64,000 nucleotides of DNA from Lentisphaerota bacterium (GCA_015061605.1 SUWH01000004.1:1-64000), one strand, 5' to 3'. Shown: positions 24,872-34,263, counted from the stretch's first letter. The notes: generated by a model not told the origin, from the sequence alone. Numbers and translations: made by a program.

Positions 24872-27187
24872 ATGAAATATCTGCTTTCAGTTGTGATGTT
24901 CGCCTGTGCGGTGATGCTTCCGGCGGCATCGGTCAAAGTTGCGGCCGACGGCAAAGCCGCTTCCGTTATCTTCATCGACAAGAGTGCTCACCGTACCGTA
25001 AAATTTGCCGCAAAAGAACTGCAGAACTATTTCCGGTTGATCACCAATGCCAAGGTCTCCATCAAACAGGCCATGCCCGAAGGCAAGGTTTCTTCCTTTG
25101 TTCTGGGAACAACCGATTCCCCGCTGGTCAAAAAGTTCATCGGTAAAAACGCCGCCAAACTCAATTATGACGGTTACGCTGTCTTTGCCAAAGACAATAC
25201 CATCGTCATCTACGCCGATGATCCGCGCGGCGTACTCAATGGTGTTCACCGTTTCATCATGAAGCACACCGATTTCATCTGGGTTCGTCCGCTTGCGGAA
25301 CAGGCGATTTATTCCAGGAATAAAAATCTGACGCTTAATGTCAGCAGCTATATTGACAATCCGGTTTTCCGTATCCGTTCCTGGAGCGCAAACTCCTGGA
25401 GCAGAGAGTTTGAAGTCTATGTTTCCCGCCTTTGCAACAACCACGCCCGCTACCCCAACAAAAAACGGCTGAATGAACAGCTCGATCAAAGTTTCCTGCT
25501 GGAATTCGGTCAGGGACACAACCTGGCCAAAATTTGGCTGCCGCTGAAAAAATACGGCAAGACCAATCCCGAATTCTATATGCTCAACAACGGTGAACGC
25601 CGCACCACCGGACGGGTCCAGCTCTGCTACACCAACCGCAAAATGTGGGATGTTTTCGTCAAAGAATCACTCGATATCATTGCCAAACTTCCCAAACATT
25701 ACGGCCGCGTCAATATGCTTATTGAAGACACTCCGTCAGTTTGTGACTGCGCGGAATGTCACAAACCGATCAAGCTCCCGGACGGCAGCATTCTCAAAGA
25801 CACCGATGAAGGCTTCCGTTCGACCCAGTACTTTATTTTCCAGAACTATGTGGCAGAAAAGATTTATGAAAAATATCCCGAACTGGAAATCAAAGTCTAC
25901 GGCTACTTCTTCACCGCGGTGCCGCCGAAAGTCAAAATTTTCAAAAATATCGTCGTCAGCTTCTGTCCCTACGTCCGCAACGACAAGGAAACTCTCCACG
26001 GCAAAAGCAATGCCAAGTGGCTCGCCCGTACCAATCAGTATGCCGCAATGAGTTCCAATGTCATCTGGAGAGAATACTACTACTGCTTCCCCAAGTTCCC
26101 GCGCGCTCAAGCCAACGTCATCGCCCAGGATTTGCGCTATATCAGCAAACTCGGCGTGATCATGGTCTTCCCCGAACTTTCCTGGGTCGATAACCCGAAA
26201 CGGGGTGACAGCGAATTTTCTGATAATGATTTCTACACCATGGCCGGACCTGAATTCTGGACCATCAACCAGCTCTACTGGGATCCGGCACAGGATCCGG
26301 ATGCCCTGCGCAATGAATACATCAAACGGGTCGCCCGGGAAGGTGCACCCGGAATGCAGAAGTTCTTCAAGATCCTCCGCGACAGCTGGTTCCTTGACCC
26401 GACCCCGGCATCATACAACGATACCTACAAACGCGATACGGCATACTATGTCATCCGCAAGAAACTGGAGGAACCCTGCCGCGCCGCGCTCGCCGAAGCC
26501 GCCGCTTCCGTCAAAGATCCCCGCTCCAAAGCCTGGATCGAAAAGGTGACCGCCATCTTTGAAAAATGGCTCAAAGCCGCCGCCGCAGAAAGCGGTGCCA
26601 CCGCCGAAATCAGTATCCCCAAAGCTGAAGTCAAAGAGTTCCCCGGATTCGATTTCAACTCCGGCATCTGGACCAAAGCCGCCACCTTGCAGCCATTTAC
26701 CCGCATGGGCAACCCCAAAGTCAAACCGCCCGAACCCACCGATGTCAAACTCGTTCACAACGGCGAAACCCTCTATATCGGTTTCAACTGCCCCGTACCG
26801 CATAAGCCGATCGGCAAAAGTGAACTCACTCCGGAAAGCTTCCCTTCCGGCGACCACGTGGAAATATTCATCGCCAACAAAGATGACGGTTACTATCATC
26901 TGGCATTCAACTTCCACGGCAAAAAATATGATGCCATCGGTACAAATTCCGATTGGAACACCAAATGGGAAGCCCGCGGTCAAGTCACCAAAGACGGCTG
27001 GCGCGGTGTCGCCGCGATCCCGCTCAAATCGGTCAAACTTGCCATCGAACAGGATAACCGTGTCCGCGCTCTCTTCTTCCGCTCCCGCAGCGGCGGTGTC
27101 GGCAAACACAATGTCAACAGTGCCTGGGGCGGCGGTACTGTCCACTCAGTAAGCTCGTTTGGAGAGATTGTCTTCCAACATGAGTGA
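24872..27187 (+). CDS. Secreted DUF4838 protein with C-terminal CBM9-like domain
   Basis: The 771-residue protein has a signal peptide ending near VMLPAAS. Residues about 22-130 form an alpha-glucuronidase-like N-terminal domain (RTVKFAAKELQNYFRLIT, then VLGTTDSPLVKKFI). DUF4838 follows (about 170-450), with CDCAEC near residue 291, EIKVYGYFFTAVPP and the FVNYASP-like strand region. The C-terminal 150 residues (VKLVHNGETLYIGFNCPVP, then SGDHVEIFIANKDDGYYHLA) resemble a family 9 carbohydrate-binding domain. It is probably an extracellular glycan-acting enzyme of unknown specificity. AAAGGAG precedes its ATG, and the hairpin at 27221-27269 ends the transcript. Confidence 0.8.
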   Translation: MKYLLSVVMFACAVMLPAASVKVAADGKAASVIFIDKSAHRTVKFAAKELQNYFRLITNAKVSIKQAMPEGKVSSFVLGTTDSPLVKKFIGKNAAKLNYDGYAVFAKDNTIVIYADDPRGVLNGVHRFIMKHTDFIWVRPLAEQAIYSRNKNLTLNVSSYIDNPVFRIRSWSANSWSREFEVYVSRLCNNHARYPNKKRLNEQLDQSFLLEFGQGHNLAKIWLPLKKYGKTNPEFYMLNNGERRTTGRVQLCYTNRKMWDVFVKESLDIIAKLPKHYGRVNMLIEDTPSVCDCAECHKPIKLPDGSILKDTDEGFRSTQYFIFQNYVAEKIYEKYPELEIKVYGYFFTAVPPKVKIFKNIVVSFCPYVRNDKETLHGKSNAKWLARTNQYAAMSSNVIWREYYYCFPKFPRAQANVIAQDLRYISKLGVIMVFPELSWVDNPKRGDSEFSDNDFYTMAGPEFWTINQLYWDPAQDPDALRNEYIKRVAREGAPGMQKFFKILRDSWFLDPTPASYNDTYKRDTAYYVIRKKLEEPCRAALAEAAASVKDPRSKAWIEKVTAIFEKWLKAAAAESGATAEISIPKAEVKEFPGFDFNSGIWTKAATLQPFTRMGNPKVKPPEPTDVKLVHNGETLYIGFNCPVPHKPIGKSELTPESFPSGDHVEIFIANKDDGYYHLAFNFHGKKYDAIGTNSDWNTKWEARGQVTKDGWRGVAAIPLKSVKLAIEQDNRVRALFFRSRSGGVGKHNVNSAWGGGTVHSVSSFGEIVFQHE

Positions 27188-27220
27188 GTGCGGCGCGCCC
27201 TCGTGCGCGCTGACTTTAAA

Positions 27221-27269
27221 AGAGCGGGGAAGCTCGTGAACGGGAGTTCACGTCGCCCCGCTCTTTTTT
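27221..27269 (+). terminator. Intrinsic terminator after the second module
   Basis: AGAGCGGGG (27221-27229) pairs with CCCCGCTCT (27256-27264), with an inner hairpin GTGAAC-GGGA-GTTCAC, followed by a T run. Confidence 0.85.
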
Positions 27270-27484
27270 CGTCATCATCGCACGATCATCGCGCCGATTG
27301 CAGCAACGCGGATGGCGGAATGGTGTTGCTGGAGTTTTGCGCCTGTCGTTGCGCTGAACGCGCAACAGGCGTGAGGTAGTTTTTGCGATAGCGCCGCTGT
27401 CGCGGCTTATGACCGACTGATGGCGTTTTTGCGACCAACGGGAGCAAAACACACTCCGCTTTTTTTGAAAAAGGATGGGGGTGC
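27270..27484. other. Gene-free spacer with repeat-like sequence
   Basis: It holds an imperfect hairpin (CGCCTG ... TTGCGC with GCGCAA ... CAGGCG near 27340-27375) and, from about 27428, the block CGACCAACGGGAGCAAAACA that is also found at 59653. No credible gene is seen. Confidence 0.55.
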
Positions 27485-27536
27485 GGGGGAAGGGAAAAAC
27501 TTTTTTTCTCGTGAAAAAAAGTTTTTCCCTTCCCCC
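27485..27536 (-). terminator. Gene-end palindrome, copy 2 (52 bp)
   Basis: Arms of 24 bases beginning GGGGGAAGGGAAAAAC flank a TCGT loop. The palindrome lies four bases downstream of the uvrC stop and is followed, on the minus strand, by CCCCCATCC, then CTTTTTCAAAAAAAGCGG, as in copies 1 and 3. Confidence 0.85.
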
Positions 27537-27540
27537 GTGA

Positions 27541-29010
27541 TCAAGTGCGGTTCAGCGCTTCCACGATTTTTTGAGCAGTAGCTCTGCCGATACCGGGAAC
27601 ACGGAGCGCGATGATACCGGCATCTGCTTTGGCAAGATTTCTCACCGATCCGAAAGCCTTTAACAACTGACGCTTGCGGACTTCTCCAATGCCTGAAATC
27701 TCATCCAGAAGCGAACTGCTTATCCGCTTCTCCCGCAAATTACGGTGGTAGGTTATCGCAAAACGGTGCGCTTCATCGCGCAGCGCCTGAAGCATCCGCA
27801 GCGCGGCATCATGCCGGTCGAGCCGGATCGATTCACTGCGCCCGGGAATAAATATCTCTTCAAACCGTTCCGCCAGACTGATTACCGGCAGCGGCGGACA
27901 CTTTATTGCTATAAGCGCATCCAGCGCCGACGAAAGCTGACCTTTGCCGCCATCGACCACCAACAGATCCGGCAGCGGGCGTTTTTCATTGAGCAAACGG
28001 GAAAAATGACGGGTGACCGCTTCATGCATCATCGCAAAGTCATCGCTCTGCATGACCGTCTTTATCCGGAACCTCCGGTACGCCTGCCGGTCGGGTCTTC
28101 CATTGGTAAAAGTCACCATACTTGCCACGGCAAGCGTGCCCAGAATATTGGAAATGTCAAAACAAACGACCGTTTCCGGCGGCTTCGGCAGCCCCAGACG
28201 GCGGGCGAGAGAATTTATCGCCGCCAGACCGGGCGGAATTTTCTGATCGGGAAGCGCGGGGTTTTCAAAAATCCGGTTTTTGCGCCCGAAGACCGCTTCG
28301 ATATTATCGTATACATCCCGCAACCGGGCGGCTTTTTCAAAATTGCATGCGGCAGAAGCGGCAAGCATCTGTTCTTTCACCGCCGCCCGCACCGGAGCGA
28401 TATCCCCCTCCAAAACCGCCAATGCCTGATCGAGCCGGGCACGGTATTCTTCAACAGTAACCTTTCCGGTACAGGGGGCACAGCAATCTTTTACCAGCCG
28501 CTTGAGGCAATGCTTTCTGGTTTCAGGAGTCGGTTCAGAGTCGCGGCAGCCGCGCAATCCGAAGTGGGCGAGCAGAAATTCACGGGTCATTTTCAACGCT
28601 GAACCATGCGGAAACGGTCCGAAATAACGGGCGTTGTCCGGCTTGCGCAACCGGGCGAGATTCAATGTGGGAAACTTTTCACTCAAATCGACTTTGAGCA
28701 GCAGATAACGTTTGTCATCCCGCATCAGAATATTATAATGCGGCGCGTAGGCTTTGATCAGCTGGGATTCCAGAATAAGTGCTTCATCCTCGCTGTTCAC
28801 CACCTGAAACGACCATTCATTGATGGAATTTATCAGTGAACGCAGTTTGGCATCCCCTGTACGGCGGCGCGACGGCTGAAAATAATTCCCCAGACGCCGG
28901 CGCAAGTCACGCGCCTTGCCGACATAGATCACCTTGCCGAACCGGTCGCGGAACATATAGACTCCCGGCTTGGCAGGGATTTCAGAAGGATGATATTCTT
29001 CAAAGTGCAT
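27541..29010 (-). CDS. uvrC: UvrC-like excinuclease subunit, short form
   Basis: The 489-residue protein carries the UvrC domains in order: GIY-YIG nuclease (GVYMFRDRFGKVIYVGKARD, residues 16-35), a UvrB-binding UVR segment (NFEKAARLRDVYDNIEAV near 225), an RNase H-like nuclease core (VCFDISN near 280 and VVDGGKGQL near 345), and two C-terminal helix-hairpin-helix motifs. It is about 110 residues shorter than typical UvrC, mainly between the UVR and RNase H parts. It should make the dual incisions of nucleotide excision repair with UvrA/UvrB, which are not in the window. Its start overlaps the dapB stop in TAATG. A long palindrome follows the stop. Confidence 0.9.
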   Translation of the reverse strand: MHFEEYHPSEIPAKPGVYMFRDRFGKVIYVGKARDLRRRLGNYFQPSRRRTGDAKLRSLINSINEWSFQVVNSEDEALILESQLIKAYAPHYNILMRDDKRYLLLKVDLSEKFPTLNLARLRKPDNARYFGPFPHGSALKMTREFLLAHFGLRGCRDSEPTPETRKHCLKRLVKDCCAPCTGKVTVEEYRARLDQALAVLEGDIAPVRAAVKEQMLAASAACNFEKAARLRDVYDNIEAVFGRKNRIFENPALPDQKIPPGLAAINSLARRLGLPKPPETVVCFDISNILGTLAVASMVTFTNGRPDRQAYRRFRIKTVMQSDDFAMMHEAVTRHFSRLLNEKRPLPDLLVVDGGKGQLSSALDALIAIKCPPLPVISLAERFEEIFIPGRSESIRLDRHDAALRMLQALRDEAHRFAITYHRNLREKRISSSLLDEISGIGEVRKRQLLKAFGSVRNLAKADAGIIALRVPGIGRATAQKIVEALNRT

Positions 29011-29816
29011 TATTTGAGATTCAACACATCCTGCATATCGTACAGACCGTTGGCAGCGTTCTGCAGAAATTCAGCGGCGCGCAATGCGCCTTTGGCAAAG
29101 GTATCCCGGCTGGATGCTTTATGGGTGAGTTCGACCCGTTCTCCACCGGCGGCAAAGATGACAGTATGGTCGCCGACCACATCTCCGCCGCGCAGAGCGT
29201 GCATACCGATTTCGCCGCAGGTACGTTTACCGACCTTACCGGCACGGCCGTTGCGGATAACTTCATCGTAATCCCAGTTGCGCGCTTCGCAGACAACTTC
29301 GCCCAGCCGGACAGCAGTACCGCTGGGAGCGTCGATTTTCTGATTGTGGTGCATTTCGACGATTTCCACATCGAACTTTTCACCGAGGACGGTCGCGGCT
29401 TCTTTGACCAGTTTAAAGAGCAGATTGACTCCGACGCTCATATTGCCGGAAACGACCAGACGGCCTTTTTTGCCCAGTGCCTTCAATGCGGCGCGTTCTT
29501 CCGCACTCATCGCGGTAACGCCGCAAACAAAAGCGGCATTGTTGGCAACGGCGATTTCGGCGCACTCCACAGCTCCGGAGGTGGCAAAGTCAATGACCGC
29601 ATCGACTTTGGCAGACGCAAAAACTTCGGCAAGTGAAGAGGTGATTTTCACATCCAGAGCCTGAACTCCGGCAACACTGCCGGCATCCTGTCCGAGCAGC
29701 GGACAACCTTCCCAATCGACAGCACCGACGACCTTAAAATTTCCGTTTTCAATGGCATTGGCAATAATGCGGCGTCCCATACGTCCGGCGGCACCGATAA
29801 CAGCGATATTGATCAT
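29010..29816 (-). CDS. dapB: 4-hydroxy-tetrahydrodipicolinate reductase
   Basis: The 268-residue enzyme reduces 4-hydroxy-tetrahydrodipicolinate to tetrahydrodipicolinate on the lysine/meso-diaminopimelate pathway, in the cytoplasm. The NAD(P) loop GAAGRMGRRI occupies residues 8-17. The catalytic region EMHHNQKIDAPSGTAV near residue 155 carries the His-His and Lys residues and the DAPSGTA substrate loop. It supplies the meso-DAP used by the MurE at 5905. AAGGAG lies nine bases before the ATG, and its promoter is at 29857-29884. Cotranscription with uvrC follows from the one-base stop-start overlap. Confidence 0.95.
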   Translation of the reverse strand: MINIAVIGAAGRMGRRIIANAIENGNFKVVGAVDWEGCPLLGQDAGSVAGVQALDVKITSSLAEVFASAKVDAVIDFATSGAVECAEIAVANNAAFVCGVTAMSAEERAALKALGKKGRLVVSGNMSVGVNLLFKLVKEAATVLGEKFDVEIVEMHHNQKIDAPSGTAVRLGEVVCEARNWDYDEVIRNGRAGKVGKRTCGEIGMHALRGGDVVGDHTVIFAAGGERVELTHKASSRDTFAKGALRAAEFLQNAANGLYDMQDVLNLK

Positions 29817-29856
29817 AATTATTCATCTCCTTGAAAAATTTCATTGTCATTGATAT

Positions 29857-29884
29857 AGTATATCCCAAAAAACAGAATATTCAA
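29857..29884 (-). promoter_or_regulatory. Promoter of dapB-uvrC
   Basis: On the minus strand TTGAAT (29884-29879) and TATACT (29862-29857) are 16 bases apart. Confidence 0.6.
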
Positions 29885-29904
29885 GATATTGTGAGCGCAA
29901 AAGC

Positions 29905-29933
29905 TTGAAAAAAAGCGTTCCGCGTGGTATGGT
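29905..29933 (+). promoter_or_regulatory. Promoter of the 29980 operon
   Basis: TTGAAA at 29905-29910 and TATGGT at 29928-29933 are 17 bases apart; TG precedes the -10. Confidence 0.5.
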
Positions 29934-29979
29934 ATGTAAAAGTATATATACCGCACTCTTTTAAGGAAAACTGTTTATC

Positions 29980-31209
29980 ATGATAAAAGCCGCTGTTGTC
30001 GGAGTCACCGGATTCGGTGGTACTCATTACAATGATTTGATCAGAGAATATGAAGCCGGCAGAGTCCAACCGGTCGCCGCCGTGGTGATAAATCCGGAAG
30101 AAGCCGCCGCCAAAGTTGCAAAACTGCAGGAGATCGGCTGTGATATCCTGCCGGATTTTGACACGCTTATTGCGAAATATGCCGGAAAACTGGACATCTG
30201 CTGCATCCCAACCGGAATAGCTCTGCACAAACCGATGAGCATCGCTGCGGTTGAAGCCGGGTTCAATGTCTTTGTCGAAAAACCGGTCGCCGCCACCGTT
30301 GCCGAAGTAAATGAAATGACAGCAGCCGCAAAAAAGAACGGTAAATTCATCGCAGTCGGCTTCCAGAACATGTACCAGAGCGAAACATTGCGGATAAAAG
30401 AGATCCTGCTTTCCGGAATGATCGGCAAACCGCAGAGTTTCAAATGTTACGCCATGTGGCCGCGCCATTTCGGATACTACAACCGCAACCAATGGGCAGG
30501 ACGCATACTGGGCGGCAACGGCGAAGCGATCCTGGACAGCCCTTTCACCAACGCACTGGCACATGACCTCAATCTCCAGCTTTTTTATGCCGGAAAAACA
30601 ATGGACGAAATGGCTGATGTCGTTTCCGTGCAATCGGTTTTAATGCGGGCAAACGATATTGAGAGCTGTGATACGGCAAGTATAAAATGTATAACTTCCG
30701 ACGGTTGCGAACTCCTTTTCAACGTGACTCACGCCGCAAACTGTCTCTCGCATCCTCTGCACATCATCAAATGCGAAGACGGCGAACTTCACACCAACCG
30801 GGCGTTCAGTATGTGTAAAGTTTTTGACAAAGAAGGCAACTTGCTGGAAGAAGTTCCCTTCGATACCGAACCGCGGCGCAATATCTGGACCGCCATGAGC
30901 GACCGGATCAACGGTAAAAAATCGTTTATCTGCACTCCGGAAATGGCGGGAATACACACTCTGGTATCCAATGCCGCATTTGACAGCGCTCCGGTGATAA
31001 ATTTTCCGGAAGATTTGGTAAGCACCGTCACCTTCGACGAGACCGGCGTGGAACGCCGGGTGGTGCGCGGCATCGAAAAGATCCTGCGCAGAACCTTCGA
31101 TGAAGACCGGCTGTTCAATGAAGATGATTTTTCATTTGTCCTTCCGGGAAAAATCATTGACCTCAAACAGTATAACGGATTTCAAAACATTCAGGGGTAC
31201 GGCAAATGA
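29980..31209 (+). CDS. Gfo/Idh/MocA-family oxidoreductase
   Basis: The 409-residue protein has the N-terminal Rossmann domain of this family, GVTGFGGTHYNDLI at residues 8-21, and the conserved FVEKPVAATVAEVNEM segment near residue 90, whose Lys takes part in catalysis. The C-terminal alpha/beta domain is complete. Members oxidise or reduce sugars, sugar acids or inositols with NAD(P). The nucleotide loop is unusual (G-V-T-G-F-G rather than G-x-G-x-x-G/A). Its stop overlaps the LptF/G-like start in ATGA, an unexpected pairing with an envelope gene. AAGGAA precedes the ATG. Confidence 0.88.
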   Translation: MIKAAVVGVTGFGGTHYNDLIREYEAGRVQPVAAVVINPEEAAAKVAKLQEIGCDILPDFDTLIAKYAGKLDICCIPTGIALHKPMSIAAVEAGFNVFVEKPVAATVAEVNEMTAAAKKNGKFIAVGFQNMYQSETLRIKEILLSGMIGKPQSFKCYAMWPRHFGYYNRNQWAGRILGGNGEAILDSPFTNALAHDLNLQLFYAGKTMDEMADVVSVQSVLMRANDIESCDTASIKCITSDGCELLFNVTHAANCLSHPLHIIKCEDGELHTNRAFSMCKVFDKEGNLLEEVPFDTEPRRNIWTAMSDRINGKKSFICTPEMAGIHTLVSNAAFDSAPVINFPEDLVSTVTFDETGVERRVVRGIEKILRRTFDEDRLFNEDDFSFVLPGKIIDLKQYNGFQNIQGYGK

Positions 31210-32333
31210 GAATTTTGAACCGCTATGTGGTAAAAAGCTTTATGCTCGCTTTTTTCATGGCAATATTGATCCTCACTTTTGCCATGACCGGCGCCAATCT
31301 GGTCAATGTGCTTGATTTTGTTTCCCGGGGAATACCGATGTCGGTTTTCGGCACCTACATCCTCTATATGCTCCCCCGCATATTGACCTTCACCGTACCG
31401 TGGGCAGTCATGGTCGCAGTGATGCTGGTCTTCGGCAGAATGTCCGCCGACAGCGAAATAACTGCCATGCGCGCATGCGGTATATCCATTTTGCAGATCG
31501 TAAGTCCATTACTGCTCATCACCATCGGTTTGACCGCGCTGTGCATCTATTTGCAGGTCGAAGTCGGTCCCCCGCTGCTGGGCAAATCCCGGACGATGAT
31601 GGAACAGGCCGGTCTGGAACGTCCTCTGGCTATGTTTGAACCCGGTCATCCGTTGAGTTTGAAGTCAGGTGACAGTTCGATCGTTATCAATATCGACAAC
31701 AAAAGCGGTGAAAATGAATTGCAGGGAGTCCTGCTCTGCAAAGCACGGCTCAAAGATAATTCCATCGAACAGACCATCACTGCCGAAAGAGGCACTATCA
31801 CCGCCGATAACAAAAGTCAGATGCTCACGATCGTACTCAAAGACTGCATGACCAGCAATCACGGAGGAGGCACCACAGCCGCTGACCGGGAAGCGGATTC
31901 TGTCGACCGGTTGTTTTCCGATGAACTGGTGTTCAAATTCAACTACGGCAAGGAAGCCAATGCCGGCAAGATAAGTGTCCGGGCAAAATATATGAGACTC
32001 TCTGATCTTCTGGGTGAGATCCGCCGCTACAAACAGAATAAGCTCCCGACTCTCAATCTGGAAATTGAACTGAACCGCCGTATCGCCTTTGCGCTTTCAC
32101 CGATCGCATTTCTGCTGCTGGGAATGCCGCTGGCAATCCGCACCGGGCGGCGTGAAACCAGTGTCGGACTGTTTATCAGCGTGATCCTTGCCGGTATATT
32201 TTTCATGTCGATCATCATGTGCCAGAGCCTGGACAACTTCCCGAAACTCTATCCGCAATATCTGTTGTGGATACCTAACATCGTCTTTCAGGTATTGGGT
32301 GCAGTTTTGACCTGGCGTATTTCCCAGAGGTAA
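31206..32333 (+). CDS. LptF/LptG-family lipopolysaccharide export permease
   Basis: The 375-residue membrane protein has the layout of LptF/LptG: a short cytoplasmic start (MRILNRYVVKSFMLAFFMAI), three N-terminal helices up to about residue 120, a large periplasmic beta-jellyroll (about 130-270), and three C-terminal helices. The segment FGRMSADSEITAMRACGIS is the coupling region seen throughout this family. With LptB it extracts lipopolysaccharide from the inner membrane. Only one of the usual LptF/LptG pair is in the window. It overlaps the upstream oxidoreductase by four bases and precedes the substrate-binding protein by three. Confidence 0.88.
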   Translation: MRILNRYVVKSFMLAFFMAILILTFAMTGANLVNVLDFVSRGIPMSVFGTYILYMLPRILTFTVPWAVMVAVMLVFGRMSADSEITAMRACGISILQIVSPLLLITIGLTALCIYLQVEVGPPLLGKSRTMMEQAGLERPLAMFEPGHPLSLKSGDSSIVINIDNKSGENELQGVLLCKARLKDNSIEQTITAERGTITADNKSQMLTIVLKDCMTSNHGGGTTAADREADSVDRLFSDELVFKFNYGKEANAGKISVRAKYMRLSDLLGEIRRYKQNKLPTLNLEIELNRRIAFALSPIAFLLLGMPLAIRTGRRETSVGLFISVILAGIFFMSIIMCQSLDNFPKLYPQYLLWIPNIVFQVLGAVLTWRISQR

Positions 32334-32336
32334 AAA

Positions 32337-34130
32337 ATGAATTGGTTTGACCGCTTTATACGGGTTACAACTATTGTGCTTATCCTGGCGGTGATATACC
32401 TGTTTTTTACCATGATCCAAGCCATTGACCGGCTGCATTTCAGCAATCTGAAACTGACAGCCGCATTGGAAAAATCAAAATCCGGCAATCGTCTTTCATC
32501 TGCCCCGGAATACCGGAGCGCTGAAGAAAAAACAGACATTGCCAACGTGGGATATTTCGATCCGCAGGCAAAAGTCGGCGGCGAACTGGTTTCCGCTCTC
32601 TTTGCCGATGCCCCCGGATTCAACCCACTGACCATGAATGAAGCTACTGCCAGTACCATATTCTCCCTCTGTTCAGCGACTCTGGCGGAGCGCGACTGGC
32701 AAAAGCCGGAAGTTTTCAAACCGATGCTGGCTGAATCATGGGAAATATCTCCCGATCATTTGACCTATAAGGTAAAATTGCGGAAAAATGCCATGTGGCA
32801 GGAGTATATTTGCCCGGATACCGGAAAAAAAGTTCCGGCGCGGGAGATCACCGCTGACGATTTCGTTTTCACCGTCGAAGCAATAAAAAACAGCGATGTT
32901 GATTGCGCACATCTGCGCAGTTACTACAAAGATTTGGCAACCATCAAAGCGGTCGGCAAATACGAACTTGCGGTTCACTGGAAAAAAGCCTATTACGGTT
33001 CACTGGACTGCACCTTGTCACTCTTCCCCCTGCCCCGGGAATATTATTCACCAAACGGAAAATTTGACGGCAAAGCGTTCAATTACGACCACAAGCGCAA
33101 CCGTACGATCATCAGCTGCGGTCCCTATATTCTGGATTCATGGGACAAAGACCGCAAAATTGTCCTGAAACGGAATCCGGATTATTTCGGAGTCAAACTT
33201 GGCATCGCCCCGCCGCTTGAATACCGGATATTTGAAATCATCAAACATCCCAATACCCAGCTGCAGGCTTTATTCGGAAACAAACTCGGCATGATGGCCC
33301 TCTCTGCCGAACAATGGGTGCGCCGCGCCGGAGAAAAGCCGTTTAACGACGGCACGCTCAAGCGTTACCGATACAGCAGCCGCGGATACAATTACATCGG
33401 ATACAATGCGCAAAATCACTGTTTCAAAGATGCCGCCACCCGGCGCGCCCTGACCTTGCTGATCGACCGTGAACGGATATTAAAAGAGGTACTTCACAGT
33501 TGCGGCACTGTCGCCAACGGGCCATTTTCACCGGGCAGCAGTTACGCCGATGCAAATTTGAACCCCTACCGGCAGGATGTCAATAAAGCAAGAGAACTTT
33601 TGAAAGCTGCCGGATGGCGCGATGCTGACGGAGACGGCATACTGGAACGGGACGGAAAACCTTTCCGCTTCACGATGCTGCAAATTTCCGGCAGCACCAC
33701 CCAAGCCCGGATATTGCCGATGGTAAAAGAGTTTTTTGCCGCCGCCGGGATCGATATGCACTTGCAGACTGTCGAATGGAGCGTCTATCTGGAACGGCTT
33801 AAAAACCGTCGCTTTGATGCCTGTAACCTTGGGTGGACGGGCAGTATCGATCCTGATCCCTATCAGATATTCCACTCAAGTCAAATTGAAAACGGCGATA
33901 ACTTCGTCGGCTACAAAAATCCGGAAGTCGACCGCCTGATCCTTGAACTGCGCAGCGAATTTGATCTTGATAAACGCATTGCACTGTGTCGTGCCATTGA
34001 ACGCCATTTGTACAATGATCAACCGTACACATTTTTGTTTTATCCGGATTCGCTGGTCGCATTGAACCGGCGTTACCGGAACGTACGTCTTTTCCCCCAT
34101 GGTCTTGCCGCAATGGCATTCTGGGAATAA
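32337..34130 (+). CDS. Family 5 extracellular solute-binding protein, membrane anchored
   Basis: The 597-residue protein belongs to the peptide/nickel-type solute-binding proteins (SBP_bac_5). It begins with an uncleaved-looking membrane helix, TTIVLILAVIYLFFTMIQAI, instead of a lipobox. Family landmarks include LAESWEISPDHLTYKVKLRK, GPYILDSWDKDRKIVLKRNP and the C-terminal NLGWTGSIDPDPYQIFHSSQ. It should bind oligopeptides or similar ligands in the periplasm. No ABC permease or ATPase gene adjoins it, so the partner transporter is encoded elsewhere or it has a sensing role. AGAGGT precedes its ATG. It ends the operon that starts at 29980. Confidence 0.88.
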   Translation: MNWFDRFIRVTTIVLILAVIYLFFTMIQAIDRLHFSNLKLTAALEKSKSGNRLSSAPEYRSAEEKTDIANVGYFDPQAKVGGELVSALFADAPGFNPLTMNEATASTIFSLCSATLAERDWQKPEVFKPMLAESWEISPDHLTYKVKLRKNAMWQEYICPDTGKKVPAREITADDFVFTVEAIKNSDVDCAHLRSYYKDLATIKAVGKYELAVHWKKAYYGSLDCTLSLFPLPREYYSPNGKFDGKAFNYDHKRNRTIISCGPYILDSWDKDRKIVLKRNPDYFGVKLGIAPPLEYRIFEIIKHPNTQLQALFGNKLGMMALSAEQWVRRAGEKPFNDGTLKRYRYSSRGYNYIGYNAQNHCFKDAATRRALTLLIDRERILKEVLHSCGTVANGPFSPGSSYADANLNPYRQDVNKARELLKAAGWRDADGDGILERDGKPFRFTMLQISGSTTQARILPMVKEFFAAAGIDMHLQTVEWSVYLERLKNRRFDACNLGWTGSIDPDPYQIFHSSQIENGDNFVGYKNPEVDRLILELRSEFDLDKRIALCRAIERHLYNDQPYTFLFYPDSLVALNRRYRNVRLFPHGLAAMAFWE

Positions 34131-34187
34131 TACGGAAAACAGCGTCCCACCGTTGTGCGGTCAGGAAAATAATTTTTTCCTCATCTC

Positions 34188-34216
34188 TTGACAAATTCTA
34201 TTTTTGGTGATAGTAT
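34188..34216 (+). promoter_or_regulatory. Promoter of the third carbohydrate module
   Basis: TTGACA at 34188-34193 and TAGTAT at 34211-34216 are 17 bases apart. The predicted start near 34223 lies upstream of the ATG at 34264 and rules out a TTG start at 34204. Confidence 0.65.
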
Positions 34217-34243
34217 TGGTCAGAAAGTATGAGAAAATAATTA

Positions 34244-34259
34244 TTTTTGGTACCAAAAA
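34244..34259 (+). promoter_or_regulatory. 16-bp perfect palindromic operator
   Basis: TTTTTGGTACCAAAAA is its own reverse complement. It lies about +21 to +36 relative to the predicted start and just before the regulator's ATG. A half-site TTTTTGGTGA overlaps the spacer of the promoter at 34201-34210. This suits autorepression by the encoded GntR/LacI-type protein. Confidence 0.65.
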
Positions 34260-34263
34260 GACC

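Noticed and set aside
13256-27187. Bacteroidetes-type polysaccharide utilisation locus
   Set aside because: No SusC/SusD pair or hybrid two-component sensor is present; pseudopilins and SSS symporters take their place.
34204-34263. Upstream TTG start for the AraR-like regulator
   Set aside because: It lies upstream of the predicted transcript start at about 34223; the ATG at 34264 begins the GntR domain as usual.
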